Shown piece by piece: positions 1 to 7,527 of a stretch of DNA of 10,763 nt. The DNA comes from Microbacteriaceae bacterium. GTDB lineage: Bacteria; Actinomycetota; Actinomycetes; Actinomycetales; Microbacteriaceae. Both the position numbers and the translations under genes were made by a program. How positions within the stretch are numbered: the first letter of the stretch is position 1; the number at the start of each line of letters is the position of its first letter. The notes beneath the pieces are model-generated. The model was not told the origin of the DNA. It did no database searches and worked only from the letters and a program-made list of their open reading frames with translations. The stretch spans positions 1 through 10,763 of the forward strand of contig JAODAU010000450.1 of assembly GCA_025463615.1 (NCBI GenBank), given 5' to 3'.

Positions 1-578
1 CCGTGCAGCTGGTCACGAGCTCGACGGCCGGCTACGCGTTCAGCAGGCTGCCGTTCCGGGGTCAGAACGTGGTGTTCGGCATCTACCTGGCCACGATGAT
101 GATCCCGCTGCAGGTGCTGATCGTGCCGCTGTTCGTGGAGCTCAAGACCTTCTCGCTCCTCGACACGTACCTCGGCGCACTGCTGCCCACGTTCGCGAGC
201 GCGTTCGGCATCTTCCTGCTGCGGCAGGCGATCAACCAGGTGCCGCGCGAGCTGGACGAGGCGGCCACGCTGGACGGGGCCGGGCACTTCCGGATCTTCT
301 CGAGCGTGATCATCCCCAACATCCGACCGGCGCTGGCCACCCTCGTGATCTTCTCGTTCATGAGCAGCTGGAACAGCTTCCTCTGGCCCCTGGTGGTGCT
401 GCGCTCGCCCGAGCTGCAGACGCTGCCCATCGCACTCGCCGGCCTGCAGGGCCAGTACGTCTCCGACTGGGACGTCATCATGGCCGGCTCCGTCGTGAGC
501 ATCCTTCCGATGCTCGCGCTCTACATCTTCGCCCAGAAGTACGTCATCCAGGGCGTCGCAAGCTCCGGGCTCAAGTAG
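1..578 (+). CDS. ABC sugar transporter permease, MalG-like (5' truncated)
   Basis: This is the C-terminal ~192 residues of an inner-membrane permease of a CUT1-type carbohydrate ABC importer; the start lies upstream of the window. The sequence shows several hydrophobic segments and the cytoplasmic EAA loop that docks on the ATPase: E-A-A-T-L-D-G-A-G followed by I-I-P-N about ten residues later, which matches the family pattern EAA---G---------I-LP. The tail (YVIQGVASSGLK) is of the kind typical of MalG/UgpE-type permeases. The adjacent downstream gene encodes the matching binding protein, so the pair probably serves the same sugar. The second permease expected for this family would be upstream, outside the window, and no ATPase is visible; in actinobacteria a shared MsiK-type ATPase is common, which is inference here. 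Having the permease before the binding protein is less usual than the reverse order. Confidence 0.93.
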   Translation, partial: VQLVTSSTAGYAFSRLPFRGQNVVFGIYLATMMIPLQVLIVPLFVELKTFSLLDTYLGALLPTFASAFGIFLLRQAINQVPRELDEAATLDGAGHFRIFSSVIIPNIRPALATLVIFSFMSSWNSFLWPLVVLRSPELQTLPIALAGLQGQYVSDWDVIMAGSVVSILPMLALYIFAQKYVIQGVASSGLK

Positions 579-639
579 CTCACGGAGACGTTCCACCCGA
601 ATCACAGCACAACACCCACATCAAAGGAGATCGATCACA

Positions 640-1893
640 ATGAACCGCAAACTCGCGGTGGCCATCGGAATCGCCGGTGTCGCAGCCCTCGCCATGACCG
701 GCTGTGCCGCCGGGTCGGGCAGCAGCGACGGCAACGCCAAGGTCACCATCACCTACTCGAACTTCATCTCCAACGGCGGAAATGAGAAGAACCTCGCGAA
801 GATCGTGAAGGCCTTCGAGAAGGCGAACCCGAACATCACCGTCGATGTGAAGACGCTGCCGTACGACTCGTACGACACCGCGCTCGACACCGACCTCGCC
901 GCGGGCACTGCCGCCGACGTGTTCGACATCGACGGGGCATCCCACTACGGCCCGTACCAGGCGAACGGCGTGCTCGCCGAACTCGACGGCGTCGACTCGA
1001 GCGTCTACAGCAAATCGCTGCTCGACACGTACGCCACGGACGGCAAGCAGTACGGCCTGCCCACCTCCTTCTCGGATGTCGTGCTCTATTACAACAAGGA
1101 CCTCTTCGACAAGGCGGGCGTCAAGTACCCCACCGACTCGTGGACCTGGAAGGACGAGACGGCCGCGGCCGAGAAGCTCACCGACAAGGCGGCGGGTGTC
1201 TGGGGCGACCACCAGCCGGTCACCTACAACGAGTTCTATAAGGTGCTCGTGCAGAACGGCGCATCGTTCCTGAGCAAGGACGGCAAGAAGGTCGCCTTCA
1301 ACACGCCGAAGGGGCTCGAGGCGGCCAAGTGGCTCGTCGACAAGAGCGGCACGACAATGCCGACGATCGCCGACGGCCAGGGCACGGCCGACTTCGACAC
1401 CAACCTGTTCAAGGCGGGCAAGCTCGCGATGCTGCACACCGGCATCTGGGTGTTCGGCTCGTTCGCCGACACCCCCGCCAACTGGGACATCGCCGTCGAG
1501 CCGGGCAACACCCAGCACGCCAGCGCGGTGTTCTCCAACGCGATCGGCGTCTCGGCGACCAGCAAGCACAGGGCCGCCGCGCAGAAGTGGGCGGAGTACA
1601 TGTCGTCGTCGAACGAGATGGTGAACGTGCGGCTCGACTCCGGCTGGGAGCTCCCCGCCATCTCGGACACCAAGAAGCTCGACACCTACCTGCAGAAGGG
1701 CAAGCCGGCCAACCGCCAGGCGGTGTTCGACGCGGCCAAGCAGATCGCCCCGGCGCCGTCGATCGGCGACAACCAGAACGCGATGCAGGACGCCATCACC
1801 GGCGAACTCGTGGAGGCGCAGGCCGGCCGCGAGAGCGTGCAGCAGGCCCTCGACAACGCCGAGAAGAAGATCAACGCGCTGCTCGCAGGCTGA
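640..1893 (+). CDS. Extracellular sugar-binding lipoprotein of an ABC importer (SBP family 1)
   Basis: A 417-residue solute-binding protein that captures a carbohydrate outside the membrane and hands it to the permease encoded just upstream. The N-terminus is a lipoprotein signal: basic NRK, a hydrophobic stretch, then A-M-T-G-C, predicting cleavage before Cys22 and lipid anchoring. A short Gly/Ser-rich linker leads into the mature domain, which begins with a beta-strand (VTITYSNF) and has the family's KIVKAFEKANPNITV-like first helix and strand. Later features fit family 1 binding proteins: YYNKDLFDKAGV, a Trp-rich stretch, KAGKLAMLHTGIWVFGSF, and a C-terminal helical region with repeated Glu/Ala. 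An AAGGAG ribosome site (624-629) lies ten bases before the ATG. The ligand cannot be deduced; the GH15 and GH31 genes downstream suggest an alpha-linked gluco-oligosaccharide or similar. Confidence 0.94.
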   Translation: MNRKLAVAIGIAGVAALAMTGCAAGSGSSDGNAKVTITYSNFISNGGNEKNLAKIVKAFEKANPNITVDVKTLPYDSYDTALDTDLAAGTAADVFDIDGASHYGPYQANGVLAELDGVDSSVYSKSLLDTYATDGKQYGLPTSFSDVVLYYNKDLFDKAGVKYPTDSWTWKDETAAAEKLTDKAAGVWGDHQPVTYNEFYKVLVQNGASFLSKDGKKVAFNTPKGLEAAKWLVDKSGTTMPTIADGQGTADFDTNLFKAGKLAMLHTGIWVFGSFADTPANWDIAVEPGNTQHASAVFSNAIGVSATSKHRAAAQKWAEYMSSSNEMVNVRLDSGWELPAISDTKKLDTYLQKGKPANRQAVFDAAKQIAPAPSIGDNQNAMQDAITGELVEAQAGRESVQQALDNAEKKINALLAG

Positions 1894-1898
1894 GAGTG

Positions 1899-1925
1899 GC
1901 GGGCCCCCGGCATCCGGGGGCCCGC
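1899..1925 (+). terminator. GC-rich hairpin after the binding-protein gene (terminator or mRNA-stabilising stem)
   Basis: A perfect 12-bp inverted repeat (GCGGGCCCCCGG / CCGGGGGCCCGC) with a 3-base loop starts six bases after the binding-protein stop. Only a weak pyrimidine run (TTCCC) follows, so it is not a textbook intrinsic terminator. In sugar ABC operons such a stem after the binding-protein gene often lowers downstream expression or protects the upstream mRNA 3' end, allowing an excess of binding protein. That role is inferred. The GH15 gene starts 55 bases further on with its own ribosome site. Confidence 0.7.
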
Positions 1926-1980
1926 TTCCCACCACCCCCGCTCGACCCGCGAACCGGGCCCGACAACAGGAGAACCACCC

Positions 1981-3090
1981 ATGACCGAGGCGACCCGCGG
2001 CGACGTCCGCGCCGACCTGGCCGCGTTGACCACGCTGGCGCAGACCAGCATCGAGCTGATCCTCCGCCTGCAGGATGAGTCGGGGGCGTACCCCGCGAGC
2101 CCCACCTTCTCGGCCTATGCCGGCTACTCGTGGTTCCGCGACGGGGCGTTCATCGCCGACGCGATGTCGGCCGCGGGCGCCGTCGACTCGGCCGACCGGT
2201 TCTTCGACTGGTGCGCCGGCATCCTGGTCTCGCGGCGCGCGACGATCGAGCGGGTGGTCGCCGCGGCGGCCGTCGGCGAACCCGTGCCGGACACCGGGAT
2301 GCTGCCCGCCCGCTTCACCTTCGACGGCCGCGACGGCGACGACGAGTGGTGGGACTTCCAGCTCGACGGCTACGGCACCTGGCTCTGGGCCGTCGCCGAG
2401 CACGCCAGGCGCCACTCGCTGGGCCTCGACCGGTGGATGCCGGCGATCGCCCTCACCGTGGACTACCTCGCCAGCTCGTGGCAGCGTCCCTGCTTCGACT
2501 GGTGGGAGGAGAGCTCCGAGCGGGTGCACGTCTCCACCCTGGGATGCATCGCCGCCGGCCTGGAGGCGGTGGGCGGCGCCGAGCGTGTCGTGGCCGACAT
2601 CCGCGCCCTGATCGCCGCCGAGGGCACCGTCGACGGGCACCTCGCCAAGTGGCTCGGGTCGCACGAGGTCGACGCGAGCCTGCTCTCGGTGATCGCGCCG
2701 CTGGGGGTCGTGGCGGCATCCGACCCGGTGGGCGCAGCGACCATCGCCGCGGTCGAGGCCGAGCTCTCGGTCGACGGCGGCGTGCACCGCTACCGGGCGG
2801 ACACCTTCTTCGGCGGTGGGCAGTGGCCGCTGCTCAGCTGCTTCCTCGGGCTGGCGTTCGAGGCATCCGGCGATCGCGACCGCGCACTCGACCAGCTCGC
2901 CTGGGCGGCGGGAACGGCTGACGCCGCCGGCGCGATGCCCGAGCAGGTCGATGGTCACCTGCTCGACCCGGCTCGGGAGCAGGAGTGGGTCGATCGCTGG
3001 GGGCCGGTGGCGAGGCCGCTGCTCTGGAGCCACGCGATGTACATCCGGCTCGCGGTGCAGCTCGACGTGGTCGACGGGCGCGGCGCATGA
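1981..3090 (+). CDS. GH15 family (glucoamylase-like) glycoside hydrolase, compact cytoplasmic form
   Basis: A 369-residue protein resembling the (alpha/alpha)6-barrel catalytic domain of family GH15 (glucoamylases, glucodextranases, trehalases), which releases glucose from alpha-glucosides with inversion. Visible family motifs, in order, are Y-S-W-F-R-D-G-A-F (about residues 50-58), a WWDFQLDGYG segment, the general-acid segment C-F-D-W-W-E-E with Glu176 as the likely acid, and M-P-E-Q with Glu321 as the likely base, then LLWSHAMYIR near the end. Most bacterial GH15 enzymes are 600-700 residues with an N-terminal beta-sandwich domain; this one has only the barrel. No signal peptide or membrane segment is seen, so it should act in the cytoplasm on imported sugar. 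The start is set by AGGAG at 1968-1972, eight bases before the ATG. Its end overlaps the GH31 start by four bases (ATGA), which indicates translational coupling. Substrate is unknown. Confidence 0.85.
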   Translation: MTEATRGDVRADLAALTTLAQTSIELILRLQDESGAYPASPTFSAYAGYSWFRDGAFIADAMSAAGAVDSADRFFDWCAGILVSRRATIERVVAAAAVGEPVPDTGMLPARFTFDGRDGDDEWWDFQLDGYGTWLWAVAEHARRHSLGLDRWMPAIALTVDYLASSWQRPCFDWWEESSERVHVSTLGCIAAGLEAVGGAERVVADIRALIAAEGTVDGHLAKWLGSHEVDASLLSVIAPLGVVAASDPVGAATIAAVEAELSVDGGVHRYRADTFFGGGQWPLLSCFLGLAFEASGDRDRALDQLAWAAGTADAAGAMPEQVDGHLLDPAREQEWVDRWGPVARPLLWSHAMYIRLAVQLDVVDGRGA

Positions 3091-5282
3091 TCCGGCACCG
3101 CCCCTTCGGATCGGGCCACCCCTACTCGGTCGACACCGAGCAGCGCTGGCCGGTGGACCCCGTCGCGGGCGCGCCCGTCGTGCTCGGCGTGCGGTCGTCG
3201 GCGGGGGTCGCCGCGGTCTCGTGTGAGGTCGAGACCGGTGGCGTCGCCCGCGTGCTGGAGCTCGCGCCGGTGAAGCGGCGATCGCGCGGGCAGGTCGTCG
3301 ACGGCGGCCACCTCGCCTCCGCGCAGGCTCGGCTCGCGCGGGCATCCGGCGGCTGGCAGGTCACGCTCGACGGGCTCGTCGCGGGCGAGCGGTATCGCTA
3401 CCGCTTCCTCACCGAGGGGCAGAAGACCCGCTGGTTCGAGTTCCGCGTCTCCGCCTGGCGGGAGTCGCCCGGGCTCGTGACCGGACCGCGGGTGATCCCC
3501 GGCAGTGTCACGGCCCTCGACGACGGCGAGCACGTGAGCCGGGTGCGGTTCGCGCTGCCGCTCGCGCCGGGGGAGCATGTCACCGGCTTCGGCGAGCGGT
3601 ACGACGCGCTCGACCACCGCGGCGCAAGCCTCGACTCGGTCGTGTTCGAGCAGTACAAGAGCCAGGGCGCCGAACGCAAGACCTACCTGCCGATGCCGTT
3701 CGCCCACGTGGTCGGCGGCGAGGGCTGGGGCTTCCACGTGCGCACCTCGCGGCGGGTCTGGTTCGACATCGGCGAGAGCGAACCCGGGCGGCTGTGGGTC
3801 GAGGCCGAGGTCGATGCGGCGAGTGACGCGGCATCCGTGCTCGACGTCGCGGACTTCACCGGCAGCCCCACCGAGGTGCTGCGCGCTTTTCTCGGCGACG
3901 CCGGGCGGCCGCGCGAGCTGCCGGACTGGGTGTTCCGCCTGTGGGCGAGCGCCAACGAGTGGAACACGCAGGCCGCGGTCATGGAGCAGGTGGACCTGCA
4001 TCGCGAGCACGACATCCCGGTCGGGTCGGTGGTGATCGAGGCGTGGAGTGACGAGAGCACCTTCACGGCGTGGCGCGGGGCGGAATACGAGCCATCGGAA
4101 GCGCCGCACCGGCTGGCCGACTTCACCTTCCCGGCGGACGGGCCGTGGCCGGATCCCAAGGGCATGGTCGACGAGTTGCACTCCCGCGACATCCGCCTGC
4201 ACCTGTGGCAGATCCCGCTGATCAAGATGCGGCCGAACCCCGCGGGGCAGGCCCGGGTGGATGCCGACGCCGCCGTGCGCGACGGCGTGCTCGTGCGCGA
4301 GGTCGCCCCCGACGGCACGCTGCGCCCCTACCGCAACCGCGGCTGGTGGTTCCCGCTCGGGCTCATGCCCGACCTCACCGACGAGCGCGCGTCCCGCTGG
4401 TGGACCGACCGGCGGCGCTACCTGGTCGAGGAGCTCGGCGTCGACGGCTTCAAGACCGACGGCGGTGAACACGCCTGGGGCCGCGACCTGCGCTACCTCG
4501 ACGGGCGGCACGGTGACGAGAAGAATGCGCGGTTCCCGGTCGGCTACGCGAAGGCCTTCGGCGACCTGCTGGAGTCCGCGGGCAAGGCGCCCGTCACGTT
4601 CAGCCGCTCGGGTTTCACCGGCAGCCAGGCGCACGGCGCGTTCTGGGCCGGCGACGAGAACTCGACCTGGGACGCGTTCCGGTGGTCGCTATTCGCGGGG
4701 CTCTCCGCGGCATCCGCTGGCATCGTCTACTGGGGGTGGGACTTCGCCGGGTTCTCGGGGGAGGTGCCGGAGGGGGAGCTCTACCTGCGCTCGGCCGCTG
4801 CTGCCGCGTTCGTGCCGATCATGCAGTACCACGCGGAGTTCAATCACCACCGCACCCCCTCCGGGCAGCGCACGCCGTGGAACATCGCGGCGCGCAACGA
4901 CGACGATCGTGTCATCCCGGTTTTCCGTCGCCTGGCGCACCTGCGCGAGCGCCTCGTGCCATACCTCGCGGAGTCGGCGCGGCAGACGATCGAGACCGCA
5001 CGACCGCTGATGCGTCCGCTCTACTTCGATCACCCGCGTGACATGGCCGTGTGGGAGCGCCCGCTGCAGTGGATGCTCGGCGACGACCTGCTCGTCAGCC
5101 CGGTCACCCAGGCCGGGGCGACCGAGTGGACCACGTATATTCCCGACGGGGAATGGGTGGATGCCTGGACGGGGGCACCTGTCGCCGCGGGCCTCGCCAC
5201 GCGCGAGACCCCGATCGACGTCATCCCGGTCTACGTGCGCGCGGCAGCCTGGCCCGCCCTCCGCGAGGTCTTCACCCCGTAA
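3087..5282 (+). CDS. GH31 family alpha-glycosidase
   Basis: A 731-residue retaining alpha-glycosidase of family GH31 (alpha-glucosidases, alpha-xylosidases and relatives). The N-terminal ~280 residues are beta-rich, followed by the TIM barrel. The nucleophile segment D-G-F-K-T-D-G-G-E puts the catalytic Asp at residue 458; the acid/base segment F-W-A-G-D-E-N-S-T-W puts the second Asp at 523; the conserved Y-W-G-W-D-F-A-G-F segment and the C-terminal beta domain (GDDLLVSPV, DGEWVDAWTG) follow. The ATG at 3087 is chosen because it overlaps the GH15 stop as ATGA and gives a natural N-terminus; an upstream in-frame extension would run inside GH15. No signal peptide is visible, so the enzyme is probably cytoplasmic. 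With GH15 and the ABC genes it likely degrades an imported alpha-linked oligosaccharide. Alpha-glucosidase is the default guess; alpha-xylosidase or another GH31 activity is not excluded. Confidence 0.9.
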   Translation: MIRHRPFGSGHPYSVDTEQRWPVDPVAGAPVVLGVRSSAGVAAVSCEVETGGVARVLELAPVKRRSRGQVVDGGHLASAQARLARASGGWQVTLDGLVAGERYRYRFLTEGQKTRWFEFRVSAWRESPGLVTGPRVIPGSVTALDDGEHVSRVRFALPLAPGEHVTGFGERYDALDHRGASLDSVVFEQYKSQGAERKTYLPMPFAHVVGGEGWGFHVRTSRRVWFDIGESEPGRLWVEAEVDAASDAASVLDVADFTGSPTEVLRAFLGDAGRPRELPDWVFRLWASANEWNTQAAVMEQVDLHREHDIPVGSVVIEAWSDESTFTAWRGAEYEPSEAPHRLADFTFPADGPWPDPKGMVDELHSRDIRLHLWQIPLIKMRPNPAGQARVDADAAVRDGVLVREVAPDGTLRPYRNRGWWFPLGLMPDLTDERASRWWTDRRRYLVEELGVDGFKTDGGEHAWGRDLRYLDGRHGDEKNARFPVGYAKAFGDLLESAGKAPVTFSRSGFTGSQAHGAFWAGDENSTWDAFRWSLFAGLSAASAGIVYWGWDFAGFSGEVPEGELYLRSAAAAAFVPIMQYHAEFNHHRTPSGQRTPWNIAARNDDDRVIPVFRRLAHLRERLVPYLAESARQTIETARPLMRPLYFDHPRDMAVWERPLQWMLGDDLLVSPVTQAGATEWTTYIPDGEWVDAWTGAPVAAGLATRETPIDVIPVYVRAAAWPALREVFTP

Positions 5283-5288
5283 CCCATC

Positions 5289-5380
5289 GGAAATTCAGGA
5301 GTTTGGTCGACGGCGATTGCGGCGCGGCCTCGAAGTGCTGGAGTCGCGCCGAATTGCCGCGACCAAACTCCTGAATTTCC
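5289..5380. repeat. 92-bp near-perfect palindrome between convergent genes
   Basis: The outer arms 5289-5309 and 5360-5380 are a perfect 21-bp inverted repeat beginning GGAAATTCAGGAG. Pairing continues inward (5311-5318 with 5352-5359, 5320-5328 with 5343-5351) with two one-base bulges and two G-U pairs, giving about 38 pairs and a loop of roughly 14 bases. The outer arms are clearly more A/T-rich than the flanking genes. It lies in the 132-bp gap between the GH31 stop and the dcp stop, so it could serve as a bidirectional terminator, though neither side has a T-run. The very long, nearly symmetrical arms also suit a REP/MITE-like dispersed palindrome. The remaining 34 bases before dcp show nothing recognisable. 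Confidence 0.85.
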
Positions 5381-5414
5381 AACAGGGGTGAGCGCGGGGG
5401 GCGAGCGGATCGGG

Positions 5415-7445
5415 TCAGGCGGTGAGGCCCCGGCGCTCGAGCAGGGGGTCGATGACGGCGTCGCGGCCGCGGAAGTCGCGGTACGCCTCCAGCGGGTCCT
5501 TCGAGCCGCCGACGCCGAGCAGGCGCTCGCGGAAGCGGTCGCCGTTCTCGCGGGTGAGGCCGCCGTTCTCCTTGAACCACTCCACAGTGTCGGCGTCGAG
5601 CACCTCGCTCCAGATGTAGGAGTAGTACCCGGCGTCGTACCCGCCCGAGAACGTGTGCGCGAAGTACGGGCTCGAGTAGCGCGTCGGCACGGCCGGGTTC
5701 GCCAGCCCGAAGGATTCCAGCGCCTCCGCCTCGAACTCGGCCACGTCGTCAACCGTGTCGTCGGCGGTGATCGTGTGCCAGGCCTGGTCGAGCATCGCGG
5801 CGGCGAGGTATTCGCTCGTCTTGAACCCCTCGTTGAAGGCGGATGCCGCCTGGATGCGCTCCACGAAGTCGGTCGGCATCGGCTCGCCGGTCTCGAAGTG
5901 CACGGCGTAGTTGGCCACGATCTCGGGCCACAGCATCCACATCTCGTTCACCTGGCTGGGGAACTCCACGAAGTCGCGATACACGTTCGTGCCCGAGAAC
6001 TTCGGGTACGTCACGTGCGCGAAGAGTCCGTGCAGCGCGTGCCCGAACTCGTGGAAGAACGTGTTCACCTCGTCGTAGGTGAGCAGCGTCGGCTCGCCCT
6101 CGGCCGGCTTGGGCACGTTGAGGTTATTGACCACGACGGTCTCGGTGCCGAGCAGTGAGCTCTGGCTGGTGAGGTCGTTCATCCACGCGCCGCCGCGCTT
6201 GGAGTCCCGGGTGTAGAGGTCGAGCACGTAGAGGCCGAGCTTCGAGCCGTCCTCGTTGTGCACCTCGAACACACGCGCCTCGGGGTGGTACGCCACGAGG
6301 TCGGGCCGCTCGGTGAAGGTGATGCCGTAGACGCGGTTGGCCGCGTAGAACACGCCGTCCTGAAGCACGCGCTCGGCCTCGAAGTACGGCCGCATCGCCG
6401 AGGTGTCGACGTCGTACTTCGCCTGCCGCACCTTCTCTGTGTAGAACGCCCAGTCCCACGAGCGGATGTCGTGGCCGGCCGAGCTCTCCAGGTCGGCCTG
6501 CTCCGCTCGCGCGTTGCGCGCCGCGATCGGCGCGAGACGGTTGAGCAGCGCTGCGACCGCCTGCGGCGTCTTCGCGGTCTCGTCGGCGGTGACGTAGGCG
6601 GCGTGGTTCTCGAACCCGAGCAGCCGCGCCCGCTGCGCGCGCAGGTGGGTGATCTCGAGTACGAGCTCGCGGTTGTCGTGCTCGTTTCCGCGGCTGGCGC
6701 GCGCCCGCGACGCCGTCATCACGCGCTCGCGCACGCCGCGGTCGGTGAGCGCGTCGAGGTACGGATGCCCGGTCGGCAGCACGAGCGTGATCAGGTACTT
6801 CCCCTCGAGCCCGCGCTCCTTCGCCGCCTCGGACGCCGCGGAGATCTCGCCCGCTCCCAGCCCGTCGAGCTCGGCCACGTCGTCGATCACCACGGCCAGT
6901 TCGTTGGTGTCGGCGAGCAGGTTCTTCTCGAACCTCGTGGTGAGGGTGGAGAGCCGCTGGTTGTAGTCGCGCAGCTTCTCCTTCTGCGCGTCATCCAGCC
7001 CGGCGCCGGCCTGCGTGAACTCGGTGTAGTACCGCTCGACCAGGTAGCGCGACTCGGCGTCGAGCCCGAGCTGGTCCAGCTGGTCATGGAGGGTCTTGAT
7101 GCGCCAGTAGAGCTGCGAGTCGAGGCGGATCGCGTCGGCGTGCGCAGAGAGCAGGGGAGCGAGCGTCTCCTCGAGCTCGTTGGTGAAGTCGCTGCTGTCG
7201 GACGAGCTCTTGTTGAAGAACACGACCTCCACGCGCGAGAGGATGCGGCCCGACTTCTCGAGCGGGATCATCGTGTTCTCGAAGGTCGGCATGTCGCGCC
7301 GCCGGGTGATGTTCTGCACCTCGGCGAGCTGTTCCTCCATGCCGCGCTCGAAGGCGGGCAGGTAGTGCTCATCGCGGATCTCGGCGAACGGCGGCAGGCC
7401 GTAGGGGAGCGTGCTGGGTTCGAAGAAGGGGTTGGAATCAGCCAT
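5415..7445 (-). CDS. dcp: M3 family zinc metallopeptidase, peptidyl-dipeptidase Dcp type
   Basis: A 676-residue thimet-like peptidase, close to the usual Dcp length of about 680. Family M3 enzymes degrade short peptides in the cytoplasm; Dcp removes C-terminal dipeptides, while oligopeptidase A cuts internally, and the sequence alone does not fully separate them. The zinc motif H-E-F-G-H has His465, Glu466 and His469; the third ligand is probably Glu494 in D-F-V-E-F-P-S-Q, 25 residues later as in E. coli Dcp. The N-terminal half is helical (FERGMEEQLAEVQNI) and the C-terminus has the substrate-site segment FSGGYDAGYYSYIWSE. No signal peptide is seen. The ATG is preceded by AGGGTGG four bases upstream; another ATG four bases upstream is out of frame and stops after three codons. 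The gene is divergent from an ArsR-like regulator, with boxes between them that may control both. Confidence 0.92.
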   Translation of the reverse strand: MADSNPFFEPSTLPYGLPPFAEIRDEHYLPAFERGMEEQLAEVQNITRRRDMPTFENTMIPLEKSGRILSRVEVVFFNKSSSDSSDFTNELEETLAPLLSAHADAIRLDSQLYWRIKTLHDQLDQLGLDAESRYLVERYYTEFTQAGAGLDDAQKEKLRDYNQRLSTLTTRFEKNLLADTNELAVVIDDVAELDGLGAGEISAASEAAKERGLEGKYLITLVLPTGHPYLDALTDRGVRERVMTASRARASRGNEHDNRELVLEITHLRAQRARLLGFENHAAYVTADETAKTPQAVAALLNRLAPIAARNARAEQADLESSAGHDIRSWDWAFYTEKVRQAKYDVDTSAMRPYFEAERVLQDGVFYAANRVYGITFTERPDLVAYHPEARVFEVHNEDGSKLGLYVLDLYTRDSKRGGAWMNDLTSQSSLLGTETVVVNNLNVPKPAEGEPTLLTYDEVNTFFHEFGHALHGLFAHVTYPKFSGTNVYRDFVEFPSQVNEMWMLWPEIVANYAVHFETGEPMPTDFVERIQAASAFNEGFKTSEYLAAAMLDQAWHTITADDTVDDVAEFEAEALESFGLANPAVPTRYSSPYFAHTFSGGYDAGYYSYIWSEVLDADTVEWFKENGGLTRENGDRFRERLLGVGGSKDPLEAYRDFRGRDAVIDPLLERRGLTA

Positions 7446-7456
7446 CCATCCACCCT

Positions 7457-7484
7457 ATTTCACGATGCAAAGATTTGGTTGCAA
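7457..7484 (-). promoter_or_regulatory. Candidate promoter of dcp
   Basis: On the minus strand TTGCAA (7484-7479) is followed after 16 bases by TGAAAT (7462-7457), a fair match to a -35/-10 pair. Transcription would start only a few bases before the dcp ATG, giving a leaderless or nearly leaderless mRNA. The -35 is itself one of the TTGCAA boxes, so a regulator bound there would compete with RNA polymerase. This is a pattern match only. Confidence 0.4.
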
Positions 7485-7525
7485 AAGAATGGTTGCAAAG
7501 AAAGCTTTGCAATGCTATCTTTGCA
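7465..7525. promoter_or_regulatory. Five TTGCAA-type boxes at 14-bp spacing (candidate operator array)
   Basis: Boxes begin at 7465 (ATGCAAAG), 7479 (TTGCAAAA), 7493 (TTGCAAAG), 7507 (TTGCAA) and 7521 (TTGCA), each exactly 14 bp from the next. Boxes three and four also form an inverted repeat TTGCAAAG-AAAG-CTTTGCAA (7493-7512), and TGCAAAGAT (7466-7474) recurs inverted as ATCTTTGCA (7517-7525). The array fills most of the 82-bp space between dcp and the ArsR-like gene and overlaps candidate promoters of both. The region is strikingly A/T-rich for this genome. The most economical reading is an operator for the adjacent winged-helix regulator, allowing autoregulation and control of dcp; that is inference. 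Confidence 0.72.
7493..7521 (+). promoter_or_regulatory. Candidate leaderless promoter of the ArsR-like regulator gene
   Basis: TTGCAA (7493-7498) and TATCTT (7516-7521) are separated by 17 bases, the optimal sigma70-type spacing. The -10 ends six bases before the ATG at 7528, so the mRNA would begin at or very near the start codon. No ribosome site precedes that ATG, consistent with a leaderless transcript, which is common in actinobacteria. Both elements lie inside the TTGCAA box array. Confidence 0.55.
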
Positions 7526-7527
7526 CT

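Noticed and set aside
580..3345. 921-codon open frame on the minus strand opposite the binding-protein and GH15 genes
   Set aside because: Low-complexity Arg/Ala/Gly/Val/Pro translation with no domain, fully antisense to two well-supported genes; a usual by-product of high GC.
2955..4634. 559-codon minus-strand open frame opposite GH31
   Set aside because: Antisense to the GH31 catalytic region, biased composition, no recognisable motif.
7411..7527. N-terminal extension of the ArsR-like regulator
   Set aside because: Would translate through the promoter, the box array and the dcp start; the ATG at 7528 fits the candidate leaderless promoter and family N-terminus.
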